Assembly: GCA_963783095.1 (NCBI GenBank)
Contig: CAWAMR010000002.1
Span: 62,001 to 126,000, forward strand
DNA: 64,000 nucleotides
DNA from: CAWAMR01 sp963783095
GTDB lineage: Bacteria; Planctomycetota; Planctomycetia; Gemmatales; Gemmataceae
Reading direction: 5' to 3'
The position numbers and the translations under genes are program-made. This document shows positions 28,934 to 39,449 of this stretch, piece after piece. The notes under the pieces are model-generated. The model was not told the origin of the DNA. It did not search any database and worked only from the letters and a program-made list of their open reading frames with translations. How positions within the stretch are numbered: the first letter of the stretch is position 1; each line of letters starts with the position of its first letter.

Positions 28934-31762
28934 TCAATACACATAAATGAATTCATTTGCGTTAAGCAATGCGCGACACAAAGCGGTAAGCCCGTGGTCG
29001 GAGGCAAATGACGTACCGGCTTTTAATTCTTCCTTGGTCGGCTCTCGTTGAAATGCCAGGAGAAAAGCACGCTGAACCTGAGCTTCGACATCTGTACCAA
29101 CCTCGGAGGCAATCCGTTCACTCAGAAACTTTGCTTGCTGCATCAGGAACGGACTATTCAGAAGGCTTAATGCCTGAAGTGGGGTGGTGGAGCGTGTGCG
29201 TTTGGGTGCGATCTGACCGGCATCCGGGCAATCGAATGTCCCGAAAATATTGTCCAGTTGCATTCGGGGCTTGCTCTGGTAAATCATGCGGCGAAACTCT
29301 GCTGGTCCAAACTCCTTCTTAGGTGTGTATACCTTGACATAGTTGGTGTTCGGCTCAAACAGGTCAAAACCTGGGCCACCCATGCGCGTATCGAGTTTTC
29401 CGCTTACAAACAGGATCGAATCGCGAATCGCTTCCGCCTCCAGTCGTCGCGGCGGATAGCGCCAGAGAAGTCGAGTGCTCCCATCGACGGACAGGCCGAG
29501 TTGGGTCGATTTGCTCGCTTGCCGATAAGTGGCGGACATCACGATTTGTTTGTGAATCGCCTTCAGCTTCCAGCTATGCTCGATAAGTTCCGCCGCCAAA
29601 TAATCGAGTAACTCGGGATGAGTCGGCTTGCTTCCATTCAGGCCGCAATCGCTGGGAGTATCAATGATACCCGTGCCGAAATGATGTTGCCAGAGTCGAT
29701 TGACGATGACTCGCGCGGTCAAGGGATGTTTGGGATCGACCATCCATTTTGCTAGAGCAAGTCGGCGGTCCTGATCAGGAATTCTCTCGGAAAGTTGGAG
29801 TTTTGCGCCGAATTCGGAAAGCGCCTGGGGCGAGATAAGCTCTCGTTTCTGCATGACCTCGCCGCGATGCAGGCGGTAAACTGGCTCCGGACTCGTAAAC
29901 TGACCTGCGTAGACCAATGGTGAGCGAGATAGTTCTGCCAGCTTGGCTTCCAGTTGAAGCCTCTTTTCATTGAGTTGCTTGAATCTCGCCTTGTCGGCGT
30001 CGTTTAGATTGGAACCGGTCAATTCAGGGATTGAACCCATACCAACCAGGCGGTCTGCCGAACTCGCGACGGTCATCCATTTTCCTGCTTCGATGGCGAC
30101 CTCGAAGCGATAGCGCGTCGGTAGTCGATCGGGAAACTTTCCTTCTCGATCCCGGCCCCAGATGATGCGATTGATCTTCACAGGCTTGGGGAATTCGAGT
30201 TGTATCCAGCCTTGGCCGGACTGATTGGAAATCCAGCTTCGACTATTCCCATACCGGCCATCGTTGACGTGTTCAATTTTGTGAATGGCATGGCCCGGCA
30301 GATTGCTCGACGCAGTGGCCTTCGTACCCAGATTGGCGAGAGCAATATTTCTCGCCCCCGGCTCCGCCGTGAACACTTCCAATTCATCGATGCACGGTTC
30401 CGCACCCGTCGTCTGTTCGATGACCATACGGACAAACCGTGCCTCGACCGGTGCAAAGCGCTCGACGTTTCGTCGCGCATTGACCGCAGGGCGAAGTCCA
30501 GTTCCTTTCTTGTGGCCTTCGCGCCGCACCGACGCCAGTAGTTCGAACTCGACGAGTTGTTGCTCAATGGTCTCCAGTTGCTTCCGGATCGCCTCGGTTT
30601 GCTTCTGTCGCTCGGCGGGATCGCCTGTTCGCATGGGCCGTTCGCCATGCTGGACCCCCGAAAGCATCGCTTTCATACCATAGTAATCGACCTGCGAAAT
30701 AGGATCGAACTTATGATTGTGGCAACGCGCACAACCAACGGTTAAACCCAGAAAGGCACTGCCGGTGGTGCTGATCATGTCGTGCAGTTCATCGGCACGC
30801 TGTTGCAAGGTCAGGTTGATGTCGGGACTCTTGACTCGATCCGCACCACCCGCGACCAGAAAACCGGTGGCGGCGTCTTCACCGAGACCATCCCCGGCCA
30901 GTTGTTCCACGATGAAGCGATCGAAAGGCTTGTCTTCGTTGAAGGCACGGATCACATAATCGCGATAGGGCCAGGCATTTGCTCTGGGTTGGTTGGTCTC
31001 GAAGCCATCGCTCTCCGCGAAGCGCACGACATCGAGCCAGTGTCTGGCCCAGCGTTCGCCAAATTGCGGTGAAGCCAGATAGCGATCGACGAGTTTCTCA
31101 TAGGCACCGGCATCGTTGTCTTTGAGAAACGCATCGACCTCGCGTGGAGAAGGCGGCAAACCGAGCAAGTCGAATTTTAGTCGGCGAATGAGCGTAAGCC
31201 GGTCTGCTTCAGGGCTGGGGGAGAGCTTTTCTTTTTCGAGCCGGGCGAGAATGAACGAATCGATGGCATTGCCCGGCCACCGGCGATTCTTGACTGTCGG
31301 CACTCCAGGGCGCACAACGGGTTGAAATGCCCAGTGTTTTTTGCGGGGATCGATTCCATCCTCCTTGGGCCAAACAGCCCCTTCTTCAATCCAACGACGA
31401 ACCGACGCGATCTGATCGTCGCCCAGCTTTTCGCCCTTGGCCGGCATTCGCAATTCGTCGTCCTTGTGCGTGATCCTTTGGAAAATGACGCTCTGATCGG
31501 GATTCTTGGCAACGACCAAACGGCCCGAATCGCCTCCCTTCAGAGCATCGGCCCGCCGATCCAGTCGAAGACCGCCTTTTTGCTTGCTCGACCCGTGACA
31601 CTCAATGCATCGATTACGAAGGATCGGCTCAATGTCTCTGACGAAATCGACGGGAGGTGGTGTTTTCGGTTCTTTCCCTATCGCCTGTCGCAGTCCAATG
31701 AATGAACTGAGGATGGAAATCCCGAACGATAAACAATGAAACCAAGCCGGGAAGAACCTCAT
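28934..31762 (-). CDS. PSCyt1-DUF1549-DUF1553 protein with discoidin-like insert
   Basis: An intact 942-residue secreted protein. A signal sequence at about 5-28 is followed by the planctomycete cytochrome c domain with one haem site (CIECHG, residues about 53-58), then DUF1549 (RWARHWLDVVRFAESDGFE and CARCHNHKFDPI) and at the end DUF1553 (VIVNRLWQHHFGTGIIDTPSD). Between them, about residues 460-580, GYNSRSW-like and GWIQLEFPKPVKINRIIWG segments resemble an F5/8 type C (discoidin) carbohydrate-binding domain. These proteins occur in operons with DUF1501, as here (28819-27289), and are thought to act in periplasmic polysaccharide turnover; no reaction is established. Confidence 0.88.
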   Translation of the reverse strand: MRFFPAWFHCLSFGISILSSFIGLRQAIGKEPKTPPPVDFVRDIEPILRNRCIECHGSSKQKGGLRLDRRADALKGGDSGRLVVAKNPDQSVIFQRITHKDDELRMPAKGEKLGDDQIASVRRWIEEGAVWPKEDGIDPRKKHWAFQPVVRPGVPTVKNRRWPGNAIDSFILARLEKEKLSPSPEADRLTLIRRLKFDLLGLPPSPREVDAFLKDNDAGAYEKLVDRYLASPQFGERWARHWLDVVRFAESDGFETNQPRANAWPYRDYVIRAFNEDKPFDRFIVEQLAGDGLGEDAATGFLVAGGADRVKSPDINLTLQQRADELHDMISTTGSAFLGLTVGCARCHNHKFDPISQVDYYGMKAMLSGVQHGERPMRTGDPAERQKQTEAIRKQLETIEQQLVEFELLASVRREGHKKGTGLRPAVNARRNVERFAPVEARFVRMVIEQTTGAEPCIDELEVFTAEPGARNIALANLGTKATASSNLPGHAIHKIEHVNDGRYGNSRSWISNQSGQGWIQLEFPKPVKINRIIWGRDREGKFPDRLPTRYRFEVAIEAGKWMTVASSADRLVGMGSIPELTGSNLNDADKARFKQLNEKRLQLEAKLAELSRSPLVYAGQFTSPEPVYRLHRGEVMQKRELISPQALSEFGAKLQLSERIPDQDRRLALAKWMVDPKHPLTARVIVNRLWQHHFGTGIIDTPSDCGLNGSKPTHPELLDYLAAELIEHSWKLKAIHKQIVMSATYRQASKSTQLGLSVDGSTRLLWRYPPRRLEAEAIRDSILFVSGKLDTRMGGPGFDLFEPNTNYVKVYTPKKEFGPAEFRRMIYQSKPRMQLDNIFGTFDCPDAGQIAPKRTRSTTPLQALSLLNSPFLMQQAKFLSERIASEVGTDVEAQVQRAFLLAFQREPTKEELKAGTSFASDHGLTALCRALLNANEFIYVY

Positions 31763-31936
31763 CTTTTTCCTCGTTGAGACGAGCCCAATTTGCGAACGAC
31801 CACGAGATTAGTATTTTAGCGGGAAAGGGTTTGGTTCAGCTATGCAAAAAGTTCGATTCGAGCATGAGGGTTGTGGATGGTGCAGGATTGGATTCTAATG
31901 TGTCGGAGCCCCGCATAGAATGTCGTAATAAATCGA

Positions 31937-32200
31937 TCATCCAACCTGAACTGGATCGCAGGAAATCGCAGTTTCCACCTGATCTCTTTGAATGCCATTG
32001 ATGAGGTGAACGGTCCATCGGCGCTCGTTGCCGTCGATTGAAAGGGCTATTTCTGCCTTGCACGGCTCATGATCGATCGGATTTCGTAGGATAAGGAATT
32101 TTGGTCCGAGATGGGAAATCGGCAAAACCTGGCCGTTTAGAGATAGATGAATGCGAACGTCGGCGGAGTAGCCGGAACTCATTCCATTTGGAGTGTTCAT
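31937..32200 (-). CDS. Small conserved hypothetical protein
   Basis: A protein of about 87 residues from ATG at 32200; GTG at 32218 or ATG at 32182 are alternative starts. The sequence (IHLSLNGQVLPISHLGPKFL, then ILRNPIDHEPCKAEIALSID) reads as a compact beta-rich domain and looks like a small family I associate with Gemmataceae. There is no signal peptide. It is head-to-head with the kinase-like gene; if both use their best ATG, the two start codons share the CATG at 32198-32201. The C-terminus is Gln/Val rich with no motif. No function is proposed. Confidence 0.5.
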   Translation of the reverse strand: MNTPNGMSSGYSADVRIHLSLNGQVLPISHLGPKFLILRNPIDHEPCKAEIALSIDGNERRWTVHLINGIQRDQVETAISCDPVQVG

Positions 32201-32699
32201 GGGAATAATACCTGACACGATTCTTCATTTGGATCAGTATTGCCGTCGCAAGGGCTTGGTTCGTGGCGATCAACTTGGCTTTGGTGTTCATGGTAGCGTA
32301 TTCGTGGCGAAAAACCAGACTGATGAAGAAAGTACCGCCGTCAAGGCCCATGAAACTGAGAGGTTCTATTCGAAGGAACTAAAAGTTTACTTCCGGCTTA
32401 TGGAGCATGCCGTAACGCATGTCCGCAACGCAGCGGTTCCGCGTTTACTCGACTACGACGACGAACTCTTAATTATTGAAATGACGATCGTGACTCGCCC
32501 ATTCGTTCTCGATTTCGCGGGAGCCTACCTCGACCAACCGCCCGATTTCTCCGATGAGGTACTTGCCGATTGGGAAGCGGAAAAGATTGAACAGTTTGGT
32601 TCGCAATGGCCCGAAGCGCGTGCGATTCTGCGGAGCCTCGAAAACTATGGAGTGTTCATGGTCGATGTGAATCCTGGAAATATCGGGTTCAATCACTGA
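32199..32699 (+). CDS. Short protein-kinase-like protein
   Basis: A 166-residue protein. GFGVHGSVFVAK resembles a glycine-rich loop and STAVKAHE the VAIK lysine; VDVNPGNIGF near the C-terminus fits the D-x4-N of a catalytic loop. The chain ends two residues later, so no DFG motif or activation segment can exist. It is closer to the small bacterial kinase-like proteins (APH/RIO type) than to Hanks kinases. It is divergent from the gene at 31937 and convergent with the CPBP gene (stop 32706). Could be a pseudokinase. Confidence 0.55.
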   Translation: MGIIPDTILHLDQYCRRKGLVRGDQLGFGVHGSVFVAKNQTDEESTAVKAHETERFYSKELKVYFRLMEHAVTHVRNAAVPRLLDYDDELLIIEMTIVTRPFVLDFAGAYLDQPPDFSDEVLADWEAEKIEQFGSQWPEARAILRSLENYGVFMVDVNPGNIGFNH

Positions 32700-32705
32700 A
32701 TCGAT

Positions 32706-33439
32706 TCAACCGAGTTGCACTCCCACCAACACATCATACACCGCGTGAGCACCCACCGCGATGCCGAAGCCTCTCCACCAAAACAACAACGCAAAATAGA
32801 GTCCCGCCGTCGTCCGATACAGAAACCGATAAGGGTCCATAGGCTCCCCGAACTCGCCGAAATGATGGGCACCTGCGAACAAGAGCGCAGAACCGACGAC
32901 CGCCAGCGGCATCGCCGCGAGCGCAGGAACAAAGCAATACTTCAAGAGTGCTACCAATCCGGTAATCAGGAACAGACGAAACAGCACTTCTTCGTAGATT
33001 CCCGCGCCGACATAGGTGATGATTTGCGACAGTACACCTGTCGGGATGGCCACTTCCGCCGTGGCAAATCGAACTCCAAGCGATTTAGTAATCTGTCCGA
33101 AGTTGTAGCCGATCATCCAAATTCCGAATGCGAAGAGCACGCTTTCAAACCACATTCCGCAATAGATTCCCATCGTATCCCGGGGCCGATCGTGCCAGCG
33201 ACGGATGCTCCACCAAAAGAAGACGGCAACAATAATCGCCGGGCCGCCAGATAAGGCTTGACGCTGTAGATGTCGAGCACCCAGCGCAACCAGGCATCGG
33301 CACCGTTGCGCAACGATTGCGGATTGGTCCCGCCCAGCAAGTAAACTCCCCCTTCGTAAACGGCCAGCAAAGGGAAAAGAAACAGCAGGCAGAGCCAGGG
33401 ATGATGGGTGGCACGGAAATAGGAGGTGGATTCGGTCAT
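32706..33439 (-). CDS. CPBP-family intramembrane glutamic protease (one frameshift)
   Basis: Integral membrane protein of the CAAX protease/Rce1-like (Abi) family. Start MTESTSYFRATHHPW; the first helix is WLCLLFLFPLLAVYEGGVYLL. The catalytic motif EEVLFR lies in GAGIYEEVLFRLFLITG, the second conserved His is in FAGAHHFGEF, and HAVYDVLVG ends the protein. The frame changes near 33245 (CTGGCGGCCCGG): reading passes from IYSVKPYLA into PAIIVAVFFWWSIRRW, and one base in the GC run restores it. Substrate unknown; such proteases process prenylated or bacteriocin-related peptides in other organisms. Confidence 0.8.
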
Positions 33440-33472
33440 TCGCTACAAATCGAAGAACATTTTCGCAAATAT

Positions 33473-33588
33473 ACTCCTCACGCTCCGCGTGAGGAAATCC
33501 GCCTAAAGGCGGAACTACGAACGAAATCATAGGTTCGTAGTTCCGCCTTTAGGCGGTTCGGGAGATCTTCACGCGGAGCGTGAAGAGT
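33473..33588. repeat. Nested palindromic dispersed repeat, copy 1
   Basis: Inner arms 33499-33522 and 33533-33556 are perfect 24-bp reverse complements (starting CCGCCTAAAGGCGG). Outer arms near 33473-33495 and 33566-33588 pair with two mismatches and are themselves palindromic around GCTCC. The inner part recurs at 54293-54370. It lies between the CPBP start and the HD-GYP stop. Confidence 0.8.
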
Positions 33589-33592
33589 ACAG

Positions 33593-35141
33593 CTAAACAC
33601 ACCACTCCGGATAATGCCGGCCCAGGAGCCTGGCGCGTTCTTCTGCTTTCAGAGTCCGGACCACGACGCCTTCTTCCAATTCTGCCAGATCGACCGATTG
33701 CGGCGTGGCCAACACTTGTCCGTACTTATCCACGAGCAGATTCAGCAGCGGCCTGCTTGCAAGGTACAATTCGTTGCGCCCTTGATGATTGGCGGCGACC
33801 ACACCCACCGAACCATCACCCAACTCCACCACGGAACCAACTGGATAAAGACCGAGCGTCATCAGCTTTTCCGCGGCAAAACGGTCGAGAAGGTTCTGTT
33901 CGGCGGCCAGAAGCGTGTCGGTCAGAGCGGTTCGTGGGTCGTGGGCTGGTCGATAGGGTCGCGGACAACACAGCGCGGTGTAGGTATCCACGACGGCAAG
34001 AAGTCGGGCCAGCGGGGGGATCTGGTCCGATTTCAAACCGCCGGGATAGCCTGTGCCGTCGAGCCGTTCGTGGTGCGTACCGATGGAATCGACCAGTGCG
34101 GCGAAATCCGGCAGGAGCTTGGCAACGATTTCCGAACTGGCTCGGGCGTGCGCTTCGATCGATCGTCGCTGGGATTCCGTGAGTGCTTCGCTTGAAACCA
34201 ATGCTTCCACCGGAACGCGCAACATACCCACGTCGTGAAGCAGCGCGGCAATTACGGGGCCGTGCGGATGGGCCGCCATTCCGGGGCATGACGAACGATC
34301 CGCGCCATGACGCGCCCGGCCGAGATGCTCTGACCGGCGATAAATCGCGCGGGCGGGGGAAAAGATGATCCGCCGAGATACTCCTGGACAGCAGCAGGCG
34401 AGGTGTAGATGAACCGCAACCGGGTTTTCCCGGCCTCTGCGAGAATCTGTTCCGCAAGTTCGCCCAGCGACTCCGGATCGATCGCCTGCCCGGCATCGAG
34501 TTGAACCAGCAAGTTACAGAGGGTATCGACAAGAATGGAGTCCTGGCGACGAAGTTCGCGGGCATTGCTCAAGGTGGTGAGCCGTTGGCGCACCGTGCTC
34601 AAAATCCCATCCAGGCCATCGCACAGACGTAACTGAACGCTCGGTGCCTCCGGAAAGTTCTGAGCGATTCGCACCGCAGGCTCCATCATGGTTGCCGTTT
34701 CCCGGTAATAGATGGCCAGCGGGTCGATCTCTTCGCCGCCATCCTCCTTGGGAGGTGAGCCTGCAAGCAATGGATCATCGGCAAGAGTGCCGCAAAGTGC
34801 CGATCAATTCGTGGGCTTCCTTCAGGAGCCGGCGGGCGCGGGCGGTCAACGGAATCGGGGTACTTGGAGCAGGTTCCGGAACGATGGCGAGCTGGCGGAG
34901 CGATTGCTCCAGAAGGGCCTGGGTGTCGCGAACCGGCCTGAACGCGGGCCAGCAAATCGGCCTGCGAATCGACCGGAGTTTTAGGCGCGGGTTCGGCTTT
35001 GGGCAGCGATTCGGGAACCAAACGGGGCATCTGTTCGAGCCGTTCTCGAAACGCGGTGATCTTGTTCAGCAGCACGCGCGTGTCGAGCACGAGAGGACTC
35101 CTCAGATGTATTTTGACCCAGGAACCACCTTCTTCTAGCAT
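33593..35141 (-). CDS. HD-GYP domain protein (three frameshifts)
   Basis: C-terminal HD-GYP domain, normally a cyclic di-GMP phosphodiesterase: LLHDVGMLRVP and HHERLDGTGYPGGL carry the HD and GYP motifs. The N-terminal half is helical (RVLLNKITAFRERLEQMP, ARARRLLKEAHELI) with no recognised sensor. The frame changes near 34925 (GCCGGTTCGC), 34785 (TGCGGCACTC) and 34290 (CATGCCCCGG), each consistent with loss of one or two bases of a CG/GC alternation. Total length after repair is about 516 residues. It is divergent from the sigma-54 activator at 35336. In planctomycetes such proteins are often regulatory hydrolases; activity is inferred only from motifs. Confidence 0.8.
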
Positions 35142-35335
35142 CGGATTTCATGGTAACTGGACTTGACAGGTGTTGAACTTTGCCGGTTCTCCGGTTTGGC
35201 AAAAGCGGGCTTTGTTGGCTGCCGGAACTGTCAAATTGGCAGTCCGACGATAAGATGGTGAGGAGATCACCGACCTTGCGAGTTGGGTAGGCTGACTGTC
35301 GCAATTCATTCTTCCTTATTGCAGTAACGAATCCC

Positions 35336-36820
35336 ATGACGGCGGAAAACGAAGATCCCTTGCGCGTGCTGGTCATCGACGATGAGAGATTTCACGCTGA
35401 AACGGTTAGCGAGGTTCTTGAGCGTCACGGCTACAGTTGCACTATCGCCACAAGCGGGAAGCAAGGCGCGAAAAAAATCGAGGATGATGACTTCGATATT
35501 GTTATTACCGATCTGAAAATGGCGGATATGGACGGCCTGGAGATTTTGAAGAAGGTGCAGGATGAAGAGCGCGACATGAAGGTGATCTTGCTCACAGGAC
35601 ACGGTGATGTGAAAACCGCCGTCAAGGCGCTGCAAATGAAGGCTGCCCATTACCTATTGAAGCCGCTCGATATGGCGGAACTCCAGGCGGTGGTGGACAA
35701 ATCCGCGGATGAGCTAAGGCTCGCACGCGACAACCGCGAGTTGCACCGGCAACTCGATGAGCGGTTCGGCTTTGAAGGAATGATCGGCAACAGCCCGAAG
35801 ATGCGCGAGGTCATTAATCGGCTCAAGGCCTACGCACCTACCAAGGCGACCGTGCTGATTCTGGGAGAAAACGGAACGGGCAAGGAACTGGTTGCCAAGG
35901 CGCTTCACACCAACAGCCCGCGCAAGGGCAAGCAATTCGTGGCCATGAACTGTGCAGCGCTAAACGAGAACCTGCTCGACGACGAGATGTTCGGCCACGA
36001 TCCGGGCGCGTTCACCGGCGCTGAGAAATTGCGCAAAGGCCGTTTCGAGTTTGCACATGGAGGAACATTATTCCTCGATGAAATCGGCGACATGCCGTTG
36101 ACGCTCCAGGCGAAACTATTGCGCGTCCTGGAAAACGGTGAAGTGAGCCGGATCGGCTCGAACGATACGATCAAAGTCGATGTTCGGCTCATTGCCGCGA
36201 CGCACCGCGATCTGGAAGCGATGATCAAGGAAGGCAAATTTCGCCAGGACCTCTTCTTTCGTCTGCGCGTCGGCACCCTCAGGCTCCCGGCATTACGAGA
36301 GCGAAAGGAAGACATTCCTCTTTTGTCTGCGCACTTTATCAAGGAATTGACTCATCGCCACGGCAAGAAAGTCACGGGCATCGCCGAACCCGTTCGCAAA
36401 GCGCTCGCGGTTTACGATTGGCCCGGCAATGTGCGCGAGTTGCGCAACCAGATCGAAAGCATGATTATCCAGGATCTCGACGGCATACTGGGGATGGATG
36501 ACCTTCAAGACGGCGACCCGCTCAAGCAAATCTCCACCGCCCCCGCTGCGATTGGAGTCGATTCCCTGATTGGCAGGCCGCTCGCCGAAGTCGAGCGTTA
36601 TTACTCGGAACGAGCGCTCGATCTGAGCGACAACAATCGCGAAGAGGCGTCCAAAATGCTCGGCATCGGCGAGCGGACGCTCTATCGCAACATCCAGGAA
36701 TGGAAACTCCAGGATCGGATCAAGGAAGCCATGACCAATGCCGGCGGCGATCTGAAACTCGCAGCAAGGGCACTGGAGATGACGGTCGATGAGTTGCAGA
36801 AAAGACTGAAGAAAGTTTGA
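35336..36820 (+). CDS. NtrC-family sigma-54 response regulator
   Basis: An intact 494-residue two-component activator. The receiver domain (residues 5-125) has the phospho-acceptor Asp in DIVITDLKMADMDG and the conserved Lys in HYLLKPLD. The AAA+ domain (about 145-380) has Walker A GENGTGKE, the sigma-54 contact loop GAFTGA, and Walker B GGTLFLDEIGDM. The C-terminus ends with two short helix-turn-helix-like segments, NREEASKMLGIGERTLYRNI and a second GGDLKLAARALEMTVDEL. No histidine kinase gene is adjacent. mutL follows 52 bp later on the same strand but is probably unrelated in function. Targets unknown. Confidence 0.92.
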   Translation: MTAENEDPLRVLVIDDERFHAETVSEVLERHGYSCTIATSGKQGAKKIEDDDFDIVITDLKMADMDGLEILKKVQDEERDMKVILLTGHGDVKTAVKALQMKAAHYLLKPLDMAELQAVVDKSADELRLARDNRELHRQLDERFGFEGMIGNSPKMREVINRLKAYAPTKATVLILGENGTGKELVAKALHTNSPRKGKQFVAMNCAALNENLLDDEMFGHDPGAFTGAEKLRKGRFEFAHGGTLFLDEIGDMPLTLQAKLLRVLENGEVSRIGSNDTIKVDVRLIAATHRDLEAMIKEGKFRQDLFFRLRVGTLRLPALRERKEDIPLLSAHFIKELTHRHGKKVTGIAEPVRKALAVYDWPGNVRELRNQIESMIIQDLDGILGMDDLQDGDPLKQISTAPAAIGVDSLIGRPLAEVERYYSERALDLSDNNREEASKMLGIGERTLYRNIQEWKLQDRIKEAMTNAGGDLKLAARALEMTVDELQKRLKKV

Positions 36821-36872
36821 TACAATTACACCTACTCCCGTTCGGAACACCGAGCCGCTGCCAGGAAGGAAC

Positions 36873-38766
36873 ATGACGACCGCCGTGCATCGCATCCAAC
36901 AGTTGCCCTCCTCGGTCATCACCAAGATCGCCGCCGGCGAGGTCATCGAACGGCCCGCCAGCGTCATCAAAGAATTGCTCGAAAACTCCATCGATGCCGG
37001 CAGCACGCGCATCGATATTGAGTTGGAGCAGGGCGGCACCGAACTGATTCGCGTCGTCGATGATGGCTGCGGCATCGTTCCCGATGATTTGCCGCTCGCA
37101 TTTGCCAGCCATGCGACGAGCAAGTTGAACTGTGCCGATGATCTATTCCACATCGGCACGCTCGGCTTTCGCGGGGAGGCCCTGGCCTCTATCGGCGGTA
37201 TCGCGCGCGTCACCCTGCAATCGCGCGCAGCGGGTCAAAGTGAAGGTGCCGAGCTGTCCTGTAACGGCGATGAGCTCTCCGGCGTTCGACCCTGGAATGG
37301 AGCATTCGGAACGCGCATCGAAGTGAAAAACCTCTTCTACAACGTCCCGGTTCGGAAGAAATTCCTGCGCACCATCTCGACCGAACTTGGGCACATCTGC
37401 GAATCCGTCACCAGGCTCGCCCTGTCGCAGCCTGCGCTGCACCTGGTGTTGAAACACAACGGCAGACTGGTTCACGAAATTCCCGCAACGGCAGGGCTGG
37501 AAGAGCGGATCGGTCTGTTCTTCGGCGCGGACGTGCGCGATCAGCTCTATCCGATTCACTCCGAACAGGGGCCTGCCACTCTCGATGGATTCATCGCCGA
37601 CCCGGCCTGCGAACGCGGCAACGCCAGGTTGCAGTATCTATTCCTGAACGGCCGATGGATTCGCGATCGCAGTTTGGCCCATGCGCTGCAGGAGTCTTAT
37701 CGCGGTCTGCTGATGACGGGGCGGTATGCCGTGGGCTTTCTCTTCATCCATCTGCCGCCCGAACAGGTCGATGTCAATGTTCATCCCACGAAGGCCGAGG
37801 TGCGTTTCCGCGATTCGCAAGCCCTTTATCACCTCGTTCGCATGCGCGGTTCGGAAACGACTCAGCGATGAAAATCTGATTCCCAGGCTCCAGGTTCCGG
37901 TGGACCCGATGCGGAATACCGTACCGGAGATTCCCGGTGCAGGATTTGACGTTCGCTATCCCCCTGCCCAGGCTCAGCGCTCCGAACCGGGGCAAACTCT
38001 CTTCGAGTCGCCCAGGCGCGAAATGGCGGAGCAGACAGCTGCACCGTGGGAGTCGGCCGGTCCGCGTGTCCTGCCGCCGCTGTCGCGCGTGGAATCACTG
38101 CCCGTTGCGGATGCACCAAGGCCCGCTCCCCGCACGGAGAGTTTGCCGCTGCCGGAATCTCCGAATTTCGATTTCCCGATCCCAACGGCCGAGGCTCGAA
38201 CTTCCGCACTTCAGATTCACGATGCCTATCTGGTCTTTGAAACTCCGCAGGGGATGCTGGTCATCGATCAACATGCCCTGCACGAACGCATTTTATTCGA
38301 GGAATTCCGACAACGAATTGGCTCCGGACAACTCGAAGTGCAGAGGTTATTGATCCCGCAGCCTGTCGATCTGCCGGCCGAGCAGGCCGCCTGTTTGTTG
38401 GAGGCTAAAGAAGAGTTGAAGGATCTGGGTCTTGAAATCGAAGATTTTGGCGGCAACACCGTTGTGATATGCAGCTATCCGACCCTCCTGAGCCGGGCCA
38501 CGCCGGAAGCGATATTGAAGAGCGTGGTCGATTGTCTTGTCTCCAAAGATAGGCCGCCCATGCGCGAGCAATTGCTCCATAATCTGATCGCAACGATGGC
38601 ATGCAAGGCTGCGGTGAAAGCAGGAGATCGATTGACGCAGGAGGAAATCGACCACCTGATGCACCTGCGCGAAATGGCCGAAGATTCCCACCATTGCCCG
38701 CATGGCCGGCCAACATCCCTATTGTTCAGCAGGCAGGAACTGGACAAGCAGTTTCGTCGAACATAA
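36873..38766 (+). CDS. mutL: DNA mismatch repair protein MutL (one frameshift)
   Basis: GHKL ATPase of mismatch repair. Motifs: ELLENSIDAG, DDGCGI and GFRGEAL in the N-terminal ATP-binding domain, and VNVHPTKAEVRF at its end. A Pro-rich linker (38000-38200) leads to the C-terminal domain with DQHALHERILFE, the metal-binding endonuclease motif found in MutL proteins that nick DNA, plus ACKAAVKAGDRL and the CPHGRPT motif. The frame changes near 37845 between ALYHLVR and AVRKRLSDENL (TTCGCATGCGCGG); adding GC restores it. If the break were real, endonuclease and dimerisation would be lost. Length after repair is about 631 residues, normal. Confidence 0.92.
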
Positions 38767-38779
38767 AGAGTGGTCAATG

Positions 38780-38850
38780 ATTAGTGGTCAGTGGTCAGTA
38801 AATGCAAATGCCTTTGGGTGTCGGGTATTTACTGACCACTGATCACTGAC
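38780..38850. repeat. GTGGTCAGT-type inverted repeat
   Basis: Arms 38780-38803 and 38827-38850 match at 21 of 24 positions (core CAGTGGTCAGTAAAT). It lies between the convergent ends of mutL and the SIS gene and could also act as a terminator. Similar GTGGTCAGT-type repeats occur in many bacterial genomes. Confidence 0.6.
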
Positions 38851-38858
38851 AACTATTT

Positions 38859-39449
38859 TCACATCGATAGCCTGCGGTGCAAATCGTCCACGACCCAGTG
38901 AAAAGCCGTCAGATGGATCGATTCCACGATGCCCATGTCATCCAGCGGCACGTGCAGACCATGTTGGGCCATGCCCATCAGCTTGCCGCCGCTGAAGCCG
39001 GTGCAGCCGTAGGTTTTCAACTCGTGCTTGTTGGCCCATTCCACCGCGCGCAGGATATTGGGACTGTTGCCCGAGCCGCTGATGGCGATGAGCAAATCGC
39101 CCGGCGAAGCGAGATTCTTGAGTTGTTCCAGAAATACCCGGTCAAAACCTTCATCGTTGCCCCAGGCCAATATGTAAGGTGTATTGTCGGTGAGACTTAA
39201 GATCTTGATGCGCTTTTTGGCATCGTTATCGAAATCGGATCGCTTGAGCGTTCCTTTGCCGATATCCTCACAGAAGTGCGAGGCGTTGGAGCCACTGCCG
39301 CCGTTGCCGATCACGAAGACAAATTTGCCGTGCGTGTAGCAATCGTAGATCAACTCCGATAGTTTGGAAATTTCCGAAGGGTCGATTTGTCCGAGTTCGA
39401 GTGCAACGCGATCGAGAAACGCTCGCGGATTCATTTGCGTTCCAAGCAT
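38859..39449 (-). CDS. SIS-domain sugar-phosphate isomerase (GmhA-like)
   Basis: A 196-residue single SIS-domain protein: [22 protein letters not shown] (phosphosugar-binding loop), [18 protein letters not shown] and a C-terminal helix rich in His. Similar to sedoheptulose 7-phosphate isomerase, which makes heptose for outer-membrane polysaccharide, but a role in other sugar phosphates is possible. MNPRAF at 39434 is an alternative start. No heptose-pathway genes (hldE, hldD) are in the window. Confidence 0.75.
   Translation of the reverse strand: MLGTQMNPRAFLDRVALELGQIDPSEISKLSELIYDCYTHGKFVFVIGNGGSGSNASHFCEDIGKGTLKRSDFDNDAKKRIKILSLTDNTPYILAWGNDEGFDRVFLEQLKNLASPGDLLIAISGSGNSPNILRAVEWANKHELKTYGCTGFSGGKLMGMAQHGLHVPLDDMGIVESIHLTAFHWVVDDLHRRLSM

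Noticed and set aside
36873..38766. mutL as a true pseudogene
   Set aside because: Both halves are fully conserved with all motifs, and the single break resembles the other CG-run breaks in the window.
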